NCBI GenBank assembly: GCA_964503275.1
Contig: CAZCZO010000002.1
Span: 1-64,000, forward strand
Direction: 5' to 3'
From: DASRAP01 sp964503275
Lineage (GTDB): Bacteria > Gemmatimonadota > Gemmatimonadetes > Gemmatimonadales > Gemmatimonadaceae
DNA: 64,000 nucleotides
The position numbers and the translations under genes are program-made. The notes under the pieces were generated by a model. It had not been told where the DNA came from. It saw nothing but the letters and a program-made list of their open reading frames with translations, and did no database searches. Positions 41,064 to 50,500 of the stretch are shown one piece after another. Each line of letters starts with the position of its first letter. The first letter of the stretch is position 1.

Positions 41064-42701
41064 TTACGGGTACGTCTTCAGGTCGCCGCGCTTGAGCTTG
41101 CCCATGTACTCGTCGAGCGCTGCCTTGACCTTGCCGCTCAGCAGATACACGCCGATCAGGTTCGGGAAGGCCATGCCGAGGATCATCAGGTCACCGAAGT
41201 CGAGGATGTTGGTGGACGTGATGATGGAGCCCAGGAACACGAAGAGCAGGAAGAGCGCCTTGTAGTAGCGCGACGACGCGTCGCCGAACATCCACACCCA
41301 GCAGCGCTCGCCGTAGTAGGACCACGAGATCATCGTGGAGTAGGCGAAGAGGAACACCGCCGCCGAGAGCACGTACGGGAACCAGCTGATGTTCTCACCG
41401 AAGGCGCGCGAAGTCAGTGCGGCCCCGGCGCGGCGTGCGACGATGTCGGCATACTCGGGGTTGTTGTAGGCCCCCGAGACGACGATCACCAGCGCGGTCA
41501 TGGTGCAGACGATCACCGTGTCGATGAACGGCTCGAGCAGGGCGACGATCCCTTCGCGTACGGGGTAGTCGGTCTTGGCCGCCGAGTGTGCGATGGCCGC
41601 GGATCCGGCGCCGGCCTCGTTCGAGAAGGCCGCACGCTGGAAGCCGATGACCAGCGTGCCGATGAAGCCGCCGTAGGCGGCGTCGGGCGAGAAGGCCTGC
41701 GCGACGATGGCGCCGAAGGCCGCCGGGATGTCGGCGGCATTGGTGATGATGACGAAGATCGCCGCCGCGACGTACACCATCACCATGGCCGGCACGATCT
41801 TGTCAGCGACCGAGGCGATGCGCTTCACGCCACCGACGATGACGATCCCGACCAGCACCGCCATCAGCAGGCCGTAGGCCCAGGGGTACTGCCCGAGGAT
41901 CGGGACCGTCTCCTGCATGGCGTTGAGCGACTGGTTGACCTGGAACGAGTTGCCGCCGCCGAGTGAGCCGCCGACGCAGAGGATGGCGAACATCACCGCG
42001 AGGAACTTGCCCGGACCGGCCAGGCCGCGCTCGGCGAGGCCCTTGGAGAGATACTGCATGCCGCCGCCGAGGACGGTGCCGTTGGGCCGGACTTCGCGGT
42101 ACATCTGTCCGAGCGTGCACTCGGCGAACTTGGCGGTCATGCCAAAGAGGCCCGCGACGATCATCCAGAATGTCGCGCCGGGACCGCCGAGCGACACGGC
42201 GATGGCGACGCCGGCGATGTTGCCGAGGCCGACGGTGGCGGAGAGGGCGGTGGAGAGCGCCGCGAAGTGGGAGACCTCACCGGGGGCGCTGGGGTCGGTG
42301 AACTTGCCACGGGTCACGTTGATGGCGTGGCCGAAGGCGCGGAGGTTGATGAACCCCATCCGCACCGTGAGGAAGACCGAGCCGATGACCAGCCAGATGA
42401 CGATGAACGGGATGGTCTGCTGCTGCTCCTGGTCGTTGTCCCAGAAGAAGACGTCGAAGAACAGGAAGGACCCGATCACGCCGTTGACCTTGCCCATGGC
42501 TTGGTCGGCCCGGTCCATCATGTTCGGCGCGCGCTCCGGCACGGTGGGCAGTTGCTCCGTGGGCGCTGGGGCCACTGCGGGCTGGGGAGCCGCTTGCACG
42601 GCGGCCTCTTGGGCCGCGAGCGTGGTGTGGAGGGCGCGGCCCGGGAGTGCCGGGACGAGGAACAGCAGGAACGCCGCGATCACCGCGTTGCGAAGTCGCA
42701 C
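41064..42701 (-). CDS. Alanine/glycine:cation symporter (AGCS family)
   Basis: The 545-residue protein has about ten membrane helices and the AGCS signature region GGPGATFWMIVAGLFGMTAKFAEC, plus NEAGAGSAAIAHSAAKTD. It imports small neutral amino acids with Na+ or H+. From GTG 42701 it has a signal-like N-terminal helix (VIAAFLLFLVPALPG) and a Pro/Ala/Gln linker of about 50 residues before the core, longer than typical family members. A start near the core (MMDRADQAMG) is possible but leaves this signal unexplained. It is divergent from the transglutaminase-like gene. Confidence 0.88.
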   Translation of the reverse strand: MRLRNAVIAAFLLFLVPALPGRALHTTLAAQEAAVQAAPQPAVAPAPTEQLPTVPERAPNMMDRADQAMGKVNGVIGSFLFFDVFFWDNDQEQQQTIPFIVIWLVIGSVFLTVRMGFINLRAFGHAINVTRGKFTDPSAPGEVSHFAALSTALSATVGLGNIAGVAIAVSLGGPGATFWMIVAGLFGMTAKFAECTLGQMYREVRPNGTVLGGGMQYLSKGLAERGLAGPGKFLAVMFAILCVGGSLGGGNSFQVNQSLNAMQETVPILGQYPWAYGLLMAVLVGIVIVGGVKRIASVADKIVPAMVMVYVAAAIFVIITNAADIPAAFGAIVAQAFSPDAAYGGFIGTLVIGFQRAAFSNEAGAGSAAIAHSAAKTDYPVREGIVALLEPFIDTVIVCTMTALVIVVSGAYNNPEYADIVARRAGAALTSRAFGENISWFPYVLSAAVFLFAYSTMISWSYYGERCWVWMFGDASSRYYKALFLLFVFLGSIITSTNILDFGDLMILGMAFPNLIGVYLLSGKVKAALDEYMGKLKRGDLKTYP

Positions 42702-42824
42702 GAGCTGGTGGGAGAGGGGGCAAAGGCGGGGCGCGCTGGCGCCCGGGGAGACCTCTCTAGCATAGTACGAAGTACGCGGGACGGACACCCTTGAGCGGCC
42801 ACCTCTGCAGCGCGGAGCGGATCT

Positions 42825-43478
42825 GTGGTGCCATTGCTGGAGCAGTTCCGCCCGCGGGAGCGGCGGGTGATCGCGGCCGTGCGCACGCCGCGCGGGATGC
42901 AGCGCTGGCTGCGCGCGCTGCCGTACAACCGCGAGCGCGGTGGCGAGACACTGCGCTCGTTCCGCGGGACGATCGCGCGGGGGCGGGCGCATTGTTTGGA
43001 AGCGGTGTTCGTCGCGGCGGCGGTGATGCAGCAGCGCGGCTGGCGTCCGCGTGTGCTGGACCTGGAGTCGCAGGACGGGTTGGACCACGTGTTGTGGCTC
43101 TACGAGGTGGATGGGCGCTGGGGGACGGTGGCGCGTTCGCGGGACGAGGGACTGCATGGCCGTCCGCCGGTGTACCCGACGGTGCGGGCGCTGGCCGAGA
43201 GCTATCTGGATCCGTATGTGGACGCGACGGGGCGGATCGTCGGCTACGGGGTGGCGGACCTCGACGCGCTGACGCGGGTGGATTGGCGCTTCGGCGAGGG
43301 CGATGTGTGGGGGGTGGAGCGGGCGTTGATCCGGATGCCGCACCGGCGGTTGCGGATGCCCGAGCGTCGGTACCGGGAGGTGCGGGCGCGGTATCTGGAC
43401 TTGGTGGCGCGCTGGGGAAAGCCGACGTCGCGGACGCTGCGGCGGTTCTACGGCGGGCAGGTGGATGGGTGGTGGTAG
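42825..43478 (+). CDS. Transglutaminase-like protein, putative
   Basis: The 217-residue cytoplasmic protein has Cys57 in RAHCLEAVFVAAAVMQQRGW, His88 in GLDHVLWLYEVDG and Asp107 after W99 (VARSRDEG). This spacing and context match the Cys-His-Asp triad of bacterial transglutaminase-like domains. The C-terminal 80 residues are Arg-rich. Start GTG 42825 gives VVPLL; no strong binding site is seen. Whether it is a protease, amidase or inactive is unknown. Confidence 0.55.
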   Translation: MVPLLEQFRPRERRVIAAVRTPRGMQRWLRALPYNRERGGETLRSFRGTIARGRAHCLEAVFVAAAVMQQRGWRPRVLDLESQDGLDHVLWLYEVDGRWGTVARSRDEGLHGRPPVYPTVRALAESYLDPYVDATGRIVGYGVADLDALTRVDWRFGEGDVWGVERALIRMPHRRLRMPERRYREVRARYLDLVARWGKPTSRTLRRFYGGQVDGWW

Positions 43479-43495
43479 GGATGGTCGGTCGCGAA

Positions 43496-43557
43496 CTACT
43501 AAGTGCATAGTTGACAAGCCGTCCGGGGCGGCGTAGTATCTACTATCCACTTAGTAG
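43496..43557 (+). promoter_or_regulatory. BlaI-type promoter with flanking operator
   Basis: CTACTAAGTG (43496-43505) and CACTTAGTAG (43548-43557) are perfect inverted repeats. Between them are TTGACA (43511-43516) and, 17 bases later, TAGTAT (43534-43539), a near-consensus sigma70-type promoter. The TACTA/TAGTA words are characteristic of BlaI/MecI operators, so the downstream regulator should repress its own operon here. Confidence 0.75.
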
Positions 43558-43569
43558 AGAGGCGTTGCG

Positions 43570-43938
43570 ATGGGTGATCTCATGCTGGGCGACCGCGAGC
43601 TGGACGTGATGGCGGCACTCTGGGAGCACGGCTCCGGGACCGTGGCCGAGGTGCGCGACCTGCTGCCCGACGCGCTGGCCTACACCACGGTGCTCACCAT
43701 CCTTCGCAATCTGGAGGACAAGGGCTACCTGCGGCGGGAGAGCGAGGGGCGGGCGCACCGCTACTTCCCGCGGGTGGGGCGGGCGGCGGCGCAGCGCAGC
43801 TTCGTGGGCCGCGTGGTGGACCAGCTGTTCGGCGGCCGCCCGGCGGATCTGGTCGCGCATCTCGTCGAAGCGGAGACGCTGAGCGCCGAGGAGCTGCAGC
43901 GACTCCAGCGCATGCTCGCGGGCCGGAGGCGTCGATGA
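43570..43938 (+). CDS. BlaI/MecI-family repressor
   Basis: The 122-residue protein has the BlaI winged helix (LGDRELDVMAALWEHGSGTVAEVRDLL and YTTVLTILRNLEDKGYL) followed by a C-terminal dimerisation helix. It should repress the operon and be inactivated by cleavage when the downstream M56 peptidase is triggered. AGAGAGG lies before the ATG. Its stop overlaps the M56 ATG by four bases. Confidence 0.92.
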   Translation: MGDLMLGDRELDVMAALWEHGSGTVAEVRDLLPDALAYTTVLTILRNLEDKGYLRRESEGRAHRYFPRVGRAAAQRSFVGRVVDQLFGGRPADLVAHLVEAETLSAEELQRLQRMLAGRRRR

Positions 43939-45350
43939 TCGCCTCATGGATGCTGTACCTGACCGCGGTGGGGGCGTGCTTGTATGTGGCGGCGCGCGCC
44001 GCCGAGCGAGTGCTCGATCCCCGGCGTGGCCGGTCGCGATGGGTGTGGGTGACGGCGATCGCGTTGACGCTGATGCTGCCCGTGCTGCCGCGGGCTGAGC
44101 GGCCGGTCGAGGCAGTCGGCGCGAATGCCGATGCGGCGATCGCGGCGCCGACGGCAGCGCCGACCGCCGTGCTCCTGCCCACGTGGACCGTCGCCGCTCC
44201 TGTGCGCAGCGGTGAGGCGTGGTGGGCCCTGCTGTGGGCGATGGGGTCGCTGGCCGTCGCGTGGCGCTATGCGCAGGCGTCACGTCGCGCGGGGCGCCTG
44301 CTGGTCGATGCGGCGGCCATGCAGTTGGCGGGGCGCGAGGTGTGGACGGTCGCCGAGGGGGCGCCGGCCCTGGTGGGGCTGAGGGCGCCGCGTATCGTGG
44401 TGCCGCGTTGGCTGCTGGACTTCGACACGTCGCTGCAGGCGCTGGTGGTCGCGCACGAGGAGGAACACCGGCGCGCGGGCGACGTGTGGCTGGTGCATGC
44501 ACTCGCGGTGCTGCTGATCGCGCTGCCGTGGCATCTCCCGTTGTGGCTGATGGCGCGGCGACTGCGGCGGGCCATCGAGTTGGACTGCGACGCCCGCGTG
44601 CTGCGACAGCACCCGGACCCACAGCGCTACGGCCGCGTGCTGCTCGCGGTGGCGCAGCGCAGCAGCGTGGGGGCGTCACTCATCGCACCGGCGTTAGCGG
44701 AGCCGGTCTCACTCACGGAGGAACGGATCATGGCGTTGACGAGTGCACAGCGCGTGGGGCGCGCAGCGCGGGCGGGGCTCCTGATGGCCGCGGTGATGGG
44801 GGTGCTGGTGGCGTGTGCGGCGGAGCGGGGGACGCGCGCCCCGGCGACGTCGGGCGCGACTGCGGAGGCACCGGTCGCGCTGCCGCCGATGTGGACGGAC
44901 GCGCCCGGGCAGCGGCCCGTGGGGTACGTGGCCATTCGCCCGGATGGCGACTCGATCGCCCGGGCGCAGACCCTGACAGAGCGTCGTGAGGCCCAAGCGC
45001 GCTTACGCGCGCAAATGGACTCCATCGCGCGCACGAATCTGCGCGATACGGTCTTCAAGGAGTTCCAGGTCGACCGGCCGGTCAGTCCCCTGCCAGGAAG
45101 CCCAGGTCCGCTCTACCCGCCCGCGGCGAAGGCGCGCGGTGAAGAGGGCACGGTGCTGGTGCAATTCGTGGTCCGTGCGGACAGCACCATGGATCCGGCG
45201 AGCATTCGCGTGATCGGCGCGACGAACGACGAGTTCACCGACGCCGTGCGCGCTGCGTTGCCGAGGATGCGATTCCGCGCCGCCGAGCTGAACGGCAAGC
45301 CCGTCGCGCAGTTGGTGCAGCAGCCGTTCGGGTTCCAGATCTCGCGCTGA
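43935..45350 (+). CDS. BlaR1-like M56 metallopeptidase with TonB C-terminal domain
   Basis: The 471-residue protein starts with membrane helices and has the M56 zinc motif HEEEH (174-178) and ELDCDARVL (about 215-223). After a further helix (LLMAAVMGVLVACAA) comes a linker and a TonB-type C-terminal domain (about 395-471) with YPPAAKARGEEGTVLVQFVV and MRFRAAELNGKPV. It lacks the penicillin-binding sensor of BlaR1, so the signal is different, probably periplasmic or outer-membrane contact. Proteolysis of the BlaI protein is inferred. The TonB part suggests it also touches the outer membrane. Confidence 0.88.
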   Translation: MIASWMLYLTAVGACLYVAARAAERVLDPRRGRSRWVWVTAIALTLMLPVLPRAERPVEAVGANADAAIAAPTAAPTAVLLPTWTVAAPVRSGEAWWALLWAMGSLAVAWRYAQASRRAGRLLVDAAAMQLAGREVWTVAEGAPALVGLRAPRIVVPRWLLDFDTSLQALVVAHEEEHRRAGDVWLVHALAVLLIALPWHLPLWLMARRLRRAIELDCDARVLRQHPDPQRYGRVLLAVAQRSSVGASLIAPALAEPVSLTEERIMALTSAQRVGRAARAGLLMAAVMGVLVACAAERGTRAPATSGATAEAPVALPPMWTDAPGQRPVGYVAIRPDGDSIARAQTLTERREAQARLRAQMDSIARTNLRDTVFKEFQVDRPVSPLPGSPGPLYPPAAKARGEEGTVLVQFVVRADSTMDPASIRVIGATNDEFTDAVRAALPRMRFRAAELNGKPVAQLVQQPFGFQISR

Positions 45351-45387
45351 GAGTGGCGGGCGGGCGCTGGCCGTCGTAGTCTTGGGC

Positions 45388-46575
45388 ATGCGACAGTTGC
45401 CCGGAGTACTTCTCGGAATCGCTGGGCTCTGCGCGCCGCTCGGCGCGCAGAGCGGTCTGCCGACGTGGACGCTGCGCGAGGACTGGCGCTTGCGCACGGA
45501 TGCGGTGGACTTGATCCAGGTGCAGGGCCTCACCGTGCTGGCCGACGGCGGGTTCATCGTGGTCGCGGGTCAGGACCGGCAGATCCATCGATTCGACGCG
45601 AGTGGACAGCTGCGCTTCTCGGCGGGCCGCGAGGGCCGAGGGCCCGGGGAGTTCGTGGCGCCACAGACCGCTCGCGTGACGGGTGATTCGGTGTGGGTGT
45701 GGGACCTGCTGGCTCGGCGCTTGACGGTCTTCGGACCCACGGGTCGCTATGTGCGGAGCGTCGAACTGGCGGGCACCTGGCCGCTGCGTGCCGATACGCC
45801 GCCGCTGGCCGGACGACGCTCGGGCGCGCTGATGCCGGACTTCGTCACCGCGGAGGGCGATGTGGTGGGGTGGACGACGGTGGCCGCGAGTGGGCCCGGC
45901 GATGTGTCACGGTCGCTCCTCGTGCGCGTGGGTCGTGACAGTATGGCGCATCCGATCAGCGATCGGCTCGGCTACGACAATGCTGCGGTGAGCTGGCGCG
46001 CGGCGGACAATACGGGTGGCAGCATCAGGATCCCGTTCGCGCCACGTCCGCTGAGCGGGGCGTCGGCCGACGGGCGTCGGATCGTCACGGCGCAGAGCAC
46101 CGCGAAGGACGCCACGACCAGTGAGCTGCGACTGCGGGTGGTCGATGCGGCGACGGGGGCCGTGACGGATCACCGCGCGAACTTCCCCGCCGTGACGGTG
46201 ACGCGCGCGCGACGCGACTCAGCGATGAACGTGACCCGCAACGCCGCGGGTCGTGGGTTCGGGGGCGCGCGTGTTACCGGCCCGCCTGCGGGAACCTTTG
46301 CCGACGTGGAGTCGCGCATTCCACCGACGGCGGATCTGCTCCCCGGCGCGCGCCAGCTGATGGTGGCGCCCGACGGCACGATGTTCGTGCCGCTACAGAC
46401 GGCGGATCATCCCGCGCCGAGGTACGCGGTGTTCGCGCCGAACGGGCGGCAGACAGGGTGGTTCTCGGTGCCGAAGGGAGTATTCCTGCGCGCGGCGACG
46501 GCGACACATGTCTGGGCTGCGGTGCCTGACGAGGATGGCTTTCCTCGCATCGTGCGATTCGCGATCGTGCGCTGA
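45388..46575 (+). CDS. Secreted six-bladed beta-propeller protein
   Basis: The 395-residue protein has a short signal (LLGIAGLCAPLGAQ). Propeller-like repeats follow, with VLADGGFIVVAGQDRQIHRFDASGQ, GREGRGPGEF and LARRLTVFGPTG, patterns of the 6-bladed/NHL-type propellers common in Gemmatimonadota and Bacteroidetes. It is in the M56 operon strand, 37 bases downstream of that gene. Ligand unknown. I start at ATG 45388 rather than 45382. Confidence 0.72.
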   Translation: MRQLPGVLLGIAGLCAPLGAQSGLPTWTLREDWRLRTDAVDLIQVQGLTVLADGGFIVVAGQDRQIHRFDASGQLRFSAGREGRGPGEFVAPQTARVTGDSVWVWDLLARRLTVFGPTGRYVRSVELAGTWPLRADTPPLAGRRSGALMPDFVTAEGDVVGWTTVAASGPGDVSRSLLVRVGRDSMAHPISDRLGYDNAAVSWRAADNTGGSIRIPFAPRPLSGASADGRRIVTAQSTAKDATTSELRLRVVDAATGAVTDHRANFPAVTVTRARRDSAMNVTRNAAGRGFGGARVTGPPAGTFADVESRIPPTADLLPGARQLMVAPDGTMFVPLQTADHPAPRYAVFAPNGRQTGWFSVPKGVFLRAATATHVWAAVPDEDGFPRIVRFAIVR

Positions 46576-48306
46576 GTGATCGACGAGAGCGACGCGATGC
46601 GCGCGCCGAGCGACGTGCGCGTGATCGTGCGTGCGCTGCCCGGCGGCGGATGGGAGTTGCGGCATCCTGAACCGCTGATGCTGCCGGCGCGCTCCGTCGG
46701 GGCGTGGCTCGCGCATTGGGCTGAGGCGCGCGCGGAGGCGGCCTGCTTCGTGAGCGCCGACGGTGAGGTCACGAGCTACGCGGATGCCCGCGCCGCGGTG
46801 GGCGCGATCGCGCAAGGGCTGCTCGACCAGGGGCTCACGCGCGAGCGCCCGCTGGTGATCGTGGCGGACAACAGTGTGCCGCATGCGCTGCTGTCGCTGG
46901 CAGCGATGTACGTGGGGGTGCCCGTCTGCACCTTGGCCCCGTCATGGGTCTGTGCGCCAGGCGAGGCGGAGCGCGTGCGCCGCGTGCTCAACACGCTGGG
47001 GCCTGCGATGGTCGTGCATGGCGACGCCGTACAGCTTCCCAGCGAGTTGGGGCTCATGGAGCACGTTGCCGCGGTCGTGGCGTTGAGCTCCGTGCCGCGT
47101 GCGCGCGAGACCGCCGCCGTCGAGCAGGCCTATGCGCGCGTCACGCCCGACCAGCTTGCGCGTGTACTGCTCACCAGCGGGTCCACCGACCTGCCGAAGC
47201 TGGTGCGCACGACGCACGGAATGCTCACCGCGAACCAAGCACAGATCGCCCAGATGTGGCCCTGGGTCGCTGCACGGCCGCCGGTGCTCTGCGATTGGCT
47301 GCCGTGGAGTCACACGTTCGGGGCGAGCCACAATCTGCTGCTGGCCCTGTCGCAAGGCGGGACCTTCCACGTGGACGACGGAGCCCCCACGCCGGAGCGC
47401 GTCGCGCGCAGCGTGGCGAACCTGCGGCGTGCGCGGCCGACGATGTTGCTGAACGTGCCGCGGGGGTATGCGGCGTTGCTGCCTCTGCTCGAAGCGGACG
47501 AGACGGCGGCGCAGGAAGCGTTGGGAGAGGTCGAGGTGCTGTTCTGCGCAGCGGCGGCACTACGACCAGAGTTGCGTGCGCGATGGTCGGCCTTGGCCGA
47601 GCGGGTGCGAGGGCGGCCGGTGCGCGCGGCGGCGGGGTGGGGGGCGACGGAGACGGCGCCCGCGGCGACGCTGACGACCGATGTACTGCCGCATGCCGCG
47701 AGTGTGGGGGTGCCGGTGCCGGGCTGTGTGTTGCGGTTGCACCCCACGCCCAGTGGTCTCGAGCTGCGCGCGCGGGGCCCGAACGTGACGCCGGGATACT
47801 GGGGCGCAGCGCCCGATGCCCCGACGGGCTTCGATGCCGACGGGTTCTGGTGCAGCGGTGACACGGCCGAGTGGGTGGACCCCGGCGATCCCTCGGCGGG
47901 GTTGCGCATCACCGGGCGGCTGGTCGAGGACTTCAAGCTGTCGAGTGGGACCTGGGTCGCGGCGGAGCGGGTGCGCGAGGACGCGCTGCGGCGGCTCGGT
48001 GCACTGGTGGAGCAGGTCGTGGTCTTGGCACCGGACCGCGATGAGCTTCGCCTGCTGCTGTTCCCCTCTGCGGCCGGCATCGCGGCGGGGACCGACGCGG
48101 TGCAGGCGCACTGCGATGCGGTGCTCCGCGCATGGCGGGCGGCGGAACGCGGGTCGTCGCGGGTGCCCGTGTGCGGACTGGTGGTGACCACGCCATTGGA
48201 CGCGGCCGCGGGCGAAGTGACCGCGAAGGGCTCCGTCAATCAGCGCGTCGTCCGTGCACGGCGCGCGGCACTCGTCGCGGAGGTCTACGCGCGCGCTACG
48301 CCCTGA
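46576..48306 (+). CDS. AMP-binding acyl-CoA ligase-like (feruloyl-CoA synthase type)
   Basis: The 576-residue protein is an ANL superfamily adenylating enzyme. The phosphate loop SGSTDLPKLVRTTHG is near residue 198, GWGATETAP at about 354-362, and WCSGDTAEW with the hinge-Asp region near 430. Its overall layout follows feruloyl-CoA synthases, which activate hydroxycinnamic acids with ATP and CoA, but the substrate is not certain. GTG 46576 follows the propeller stop directly; Met8 (46597) is an alternative. It converges on the DinB gene with an 11-base overlap. Confidence 0.82.
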   Translation: MIDESDAMRAPSDVRVIVRALPGGGWELRHPEPLMLPARSVGAWLAHWAEARAEAACFVSADGEVTSYADARAAVGAIAQGLLDQGLTRERPLVIVADNSVPHALLSLAAMYVGVPVCTLAPSWVCAPGEAERVRRVLNTLGPAMVVHGDAVQLPSELGLMEHVAAVVALSSVPRARETAAVEQAYARVTPDQLARVLLTSGSTDLPKLVRTTHGMLTANQAQIAQMWPWVAARPPVLCDWLPWSHTFGASHNLLLALSQGGTFHVDDGAPTPERVARSVANLRRARPTMLLNVPRGYAALLPLLEADETAAQEALGEVEVLFCAAAALRPELRARWSALAERVRGRPVRAAAGWGATETAPAATLTTDVLPHAASVGVPVPGCVLRLHPTPSGLELRARGPNVTPGYWGAAPDAPTGFDADGFWCSGDTAEWVDPGDPSAGLRITGRLVEDFKLSSGTWVAAERVREDALRRLGALVEQVVVLAPDRDELRLLLFPSAAGIAAGTDAVQAHCDAVLRAWRAAERGSSRVPVCGLVVTTPLDAAAGEVTAKGSVNQRVVRARRAALVAEVYARATP

Positions 48307-48844
48307 GCGCCGCGCGGATCTCGGCGATCTGGGCGGCGTGCCGCTCCATATGCGCGGCGGTGAAGGCGAGCCACTCGTACATCGTCAGCGGCCCGAGGGC
48401 AGGGTGCGGGTGCGTGATCACGCCAAGCGCGAGTCCGTCGGCGCTGCGGGCCAGCGCCGCGAGTTCGGCGCGGGAGCGTTCGAGGCGCGCCAGGGCGTCG
48501 TCGAGCGTGAGGCCGTGGGTCGGCACCGCGAAGGGTGGCGCCTCGATGCGGCGACTGCGATCGACGACGCGGTCCATGCGCATCTGCGCGAGCAGTGGGC
48601 TGGTCTGGTCCTCGGCGGGAATGCCCTCGGCGCGGGCGGCGTCGAGCCATCGGCGGTAGCTCTTGGTGATCCCGGCCTCGACCAGCGCGAGGTGTTCGAC
48701 GACCTCGCGCACGGACCAGCGGTCCTCCGCGGGGCGTTGGTCATGCTGCGCCGCGGGCACGGTGGCGATCGCCGCGTCTAGCGTCGCCGCGGAGCGATCG
48801 AGGTAGTCGAGCAGCTCATCGACGCGCGGGTTCATCGGCGGCAT
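48296..48844 (-). CDS. DinB-superfamily protein
   Basis: The 182-residue helical protein has the DinB layout: WSVREVVEHLALVEAG holds the first His, and FTAAHMERHAAQIAEIR gives the other two metal His residues. DinB-like proteins are thiol- or metal-dependent transferases of varied function; no substrate can be inferred. Its start region overlaps the stop of the serine hydrolase upstream by 13 bases. Confidence 0.8.
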   Translation of the reverse strand: MPPMNPRVDELLDYLDRSAATLDAAIATVPAAQHDQRPAEDRWSVREVVEHLALVEAGITKSYRRWLDAARAEGIPAEDQTSPLLAQMRMDRVVDRSRRIEAPPFAVPTHGLTLDDALARLERSRAELAALARSADGLALGVITHPHPALGPLTMYEWLAFTAAHMERHAAQIAEIRAALRA

Positions 48845-50433
48845 ACCGGTGCGGGGTCGAGGGAGGCCTCGCGCGCCAATGGGGCGACGCTGAGGAACTG
48901 CACCTGCGCCGGTTCCGTGGGGGCGAGCGTGATGTTCACGGCGAGGTCGCCCGACGCACAGCGCAGCCGCCAGCGTCCGCGCAGCGCGTTCTCGACGACG
49001 AACGGTCCCTCCTCGCGACAGCTGCCGCCGGCCGCATCGCGCAGGGTCGCGATCTGCGCGGCGCGCCGGTCGGCGGACTCATCGCGAAAGAGGTTCATGG
49101 CGGCCACGGAGTCGGCGAGTGCGGGGGTCCATGCGTTCACGAGCCGTGTGACCTGCGCCCGGCGCGTGAGGAGCACCGGTGACGGTTGTGGTTCGCGCGG
49201 ACTCAAGCCGCCGGTGGCGCGCAGCAGGTCGAAGGCCTGGTTCGCGGTCGCGGTCCAGCCGGTGTAGGTCAGCGAGCCCAGTCCGATGATGCCGACGCCC
49301 TGCTCGGGCAGCCAGGTCATGATGGAGCCGTACCCGGGCAGGCCACCGGTGTGCGACACGAGCGCGCGGAGATCGCAGGTCTGCGCCACGCGCAGGCCGT
49401 AGCCATACCCGCCGGCCGTGAGCGTGAGCCGGTCGCCGCGCGCATCGGCCGACGCGCCGCTGAAGCGCTGGATCTGCTGCATTTCGCGCACGGACGCGCG
49501 GCGGACGGGGCCGGTCTCCGGGCCATCGCGGGCGGGCCACGCGTCCAGCATGAACGCGACCCACTTGGTGAGGTCGGCCGGCGTGGTGAGCATGCCGCCC
49601 ATCACGCCGAACGCGCCGTCGGGGAGCGGGGGTTCGAGCAGCCATTGGCCGTCCTGCAGCCGGTAACCCAGCGCGAGCTTGCGGGGGTCGACATCGCTGG
49701 ACTGCAGGGTCGTGGCAGTCATGCCGAGCGGCAGGAGGATCCGCTCGCGCAGGTAGCGCGCGTATGGCATGCCGGCGACGTTGCTGACGATACGGCCGAG
49801 GATGGCGAAGCCGTAGTTGGAATACTCGTACTGCGAGCCGGGTGCGGTGGAGAAGGGGATGCCGCGGCGCATCATCGCGCTGAAGGCCTCTTCGGTGGCA
49901 TCGAGCTGCTGATCGCCCCAGGGGTTGTCCTCGGGGAAGCCCGCGGAGTGTGTGAGCAGGTGCCGCACGGTGATGCGCGGGGCATCGCTTGCGGCGTAGC
50001 GCAGCGAGGCGAGTTCCGGGACGTAGCGCTCGGCGGGGGTGTCGAGGTCGAGCTTGCCCTCGTCGCGCAGTTGGAGGATCGCGAGTGCGGCGAAGCTCTT
50101 GCTCATGGACGCGATGCGGAACACGGAGCCCGTGTCGACGGGGGTGCCGTTGGCGAGGTTCGCGGTGCCGGCGGCGACGATGTGCTCGAGGCGACCATCG
50201 ATGATGATGCCGAAGGCGTAGCCGGGTACGCGCCGCTGGGCGACGAAGGCGCGGACCAGCGAGTCGATGGCCGGGAAGGCCGAGCGCAGCTTGGCGTGGC
50301 GTTGGGTGTCGGTGAAGCGGGCCGACGGGGCGATGGAGCTGAGCGGCGACGACTGGGTCGTGGCGTGCGTCGGGATCGCGCCGGCGACCGCGAGCGCGGC
50401 GAGCAACGGACGGAGGGAGCGCGTAGTGGGCAT
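48832..50433 (-). CDS. Serine hydrolase, class C beta-lactamase fold
   Basis: From ATG 50433 (533 residues) the protein has a signal peptide and a beta-lactamase/DD-peptidase domain: SMSK with Ser109 and Lys112, Tyr204-Ser-Asn206, and HTGG in place of KTG. It should act as an esterase, peptidase or beta-lactamase outside the cytoplasm. A C-terminal domain of about 120 residues (from PSPVLLTRRAQ) is beta-rich with one Cys pair. It is divergent from the cyanophycinase-like gene with 67 bases between starts. Confidence 0.88.
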   Translation of the reverse strand: MPTTRSLRPLLAALAVAGAIPTHATTQSSPLSSIAPSARFTDTQRHAKLRSAFPAIDSLVRAFVAQRRVPGYAFGIIIDGRLEHIVAAGTANLANGTPVDTGSVFRIASMSKSFAALAILQLRDEGKLDLDTPAERYVPELASLRYAASDAPRITVRHLLTHSAGFPEDNPWGDQQLDATEEAFSAMMRRGIPFSTAPGSQYEYSNYGFAILGRIVSNVAGMPYARYLRERILLPLGMTATTLQSSDVDPRKLALGYRLQDGQWLLEPPLPDGAFGVMGGMLTTPADLTKWVAFMLDAWPARDGPETGPVRRASVREMQQIQRFSGASADARGDRLTLTAGGYGYGLRVAQTCDLRALVSHTGGLPGYGSIMTWLPEQGVGIIGLGSLTYTGWTATANQAFDLLRATGGLSPREPQPSPVLLTRRAQVTRLVNAWTPALADSVAAMNLFRDESADRRAAQIATLRDAAGGSCREEGPFVVENALRGRWRLRCASGDLAVNITLAPTEPAQVQFLSVAPLAREASLDPAPVCRR

Positions 50434-50500
50434 ACTGGAAACTGGCGCGTGCCGGTCCCCACGGCTAGACATTGAGGGACTTCTGCCCATTCGGACTCCC

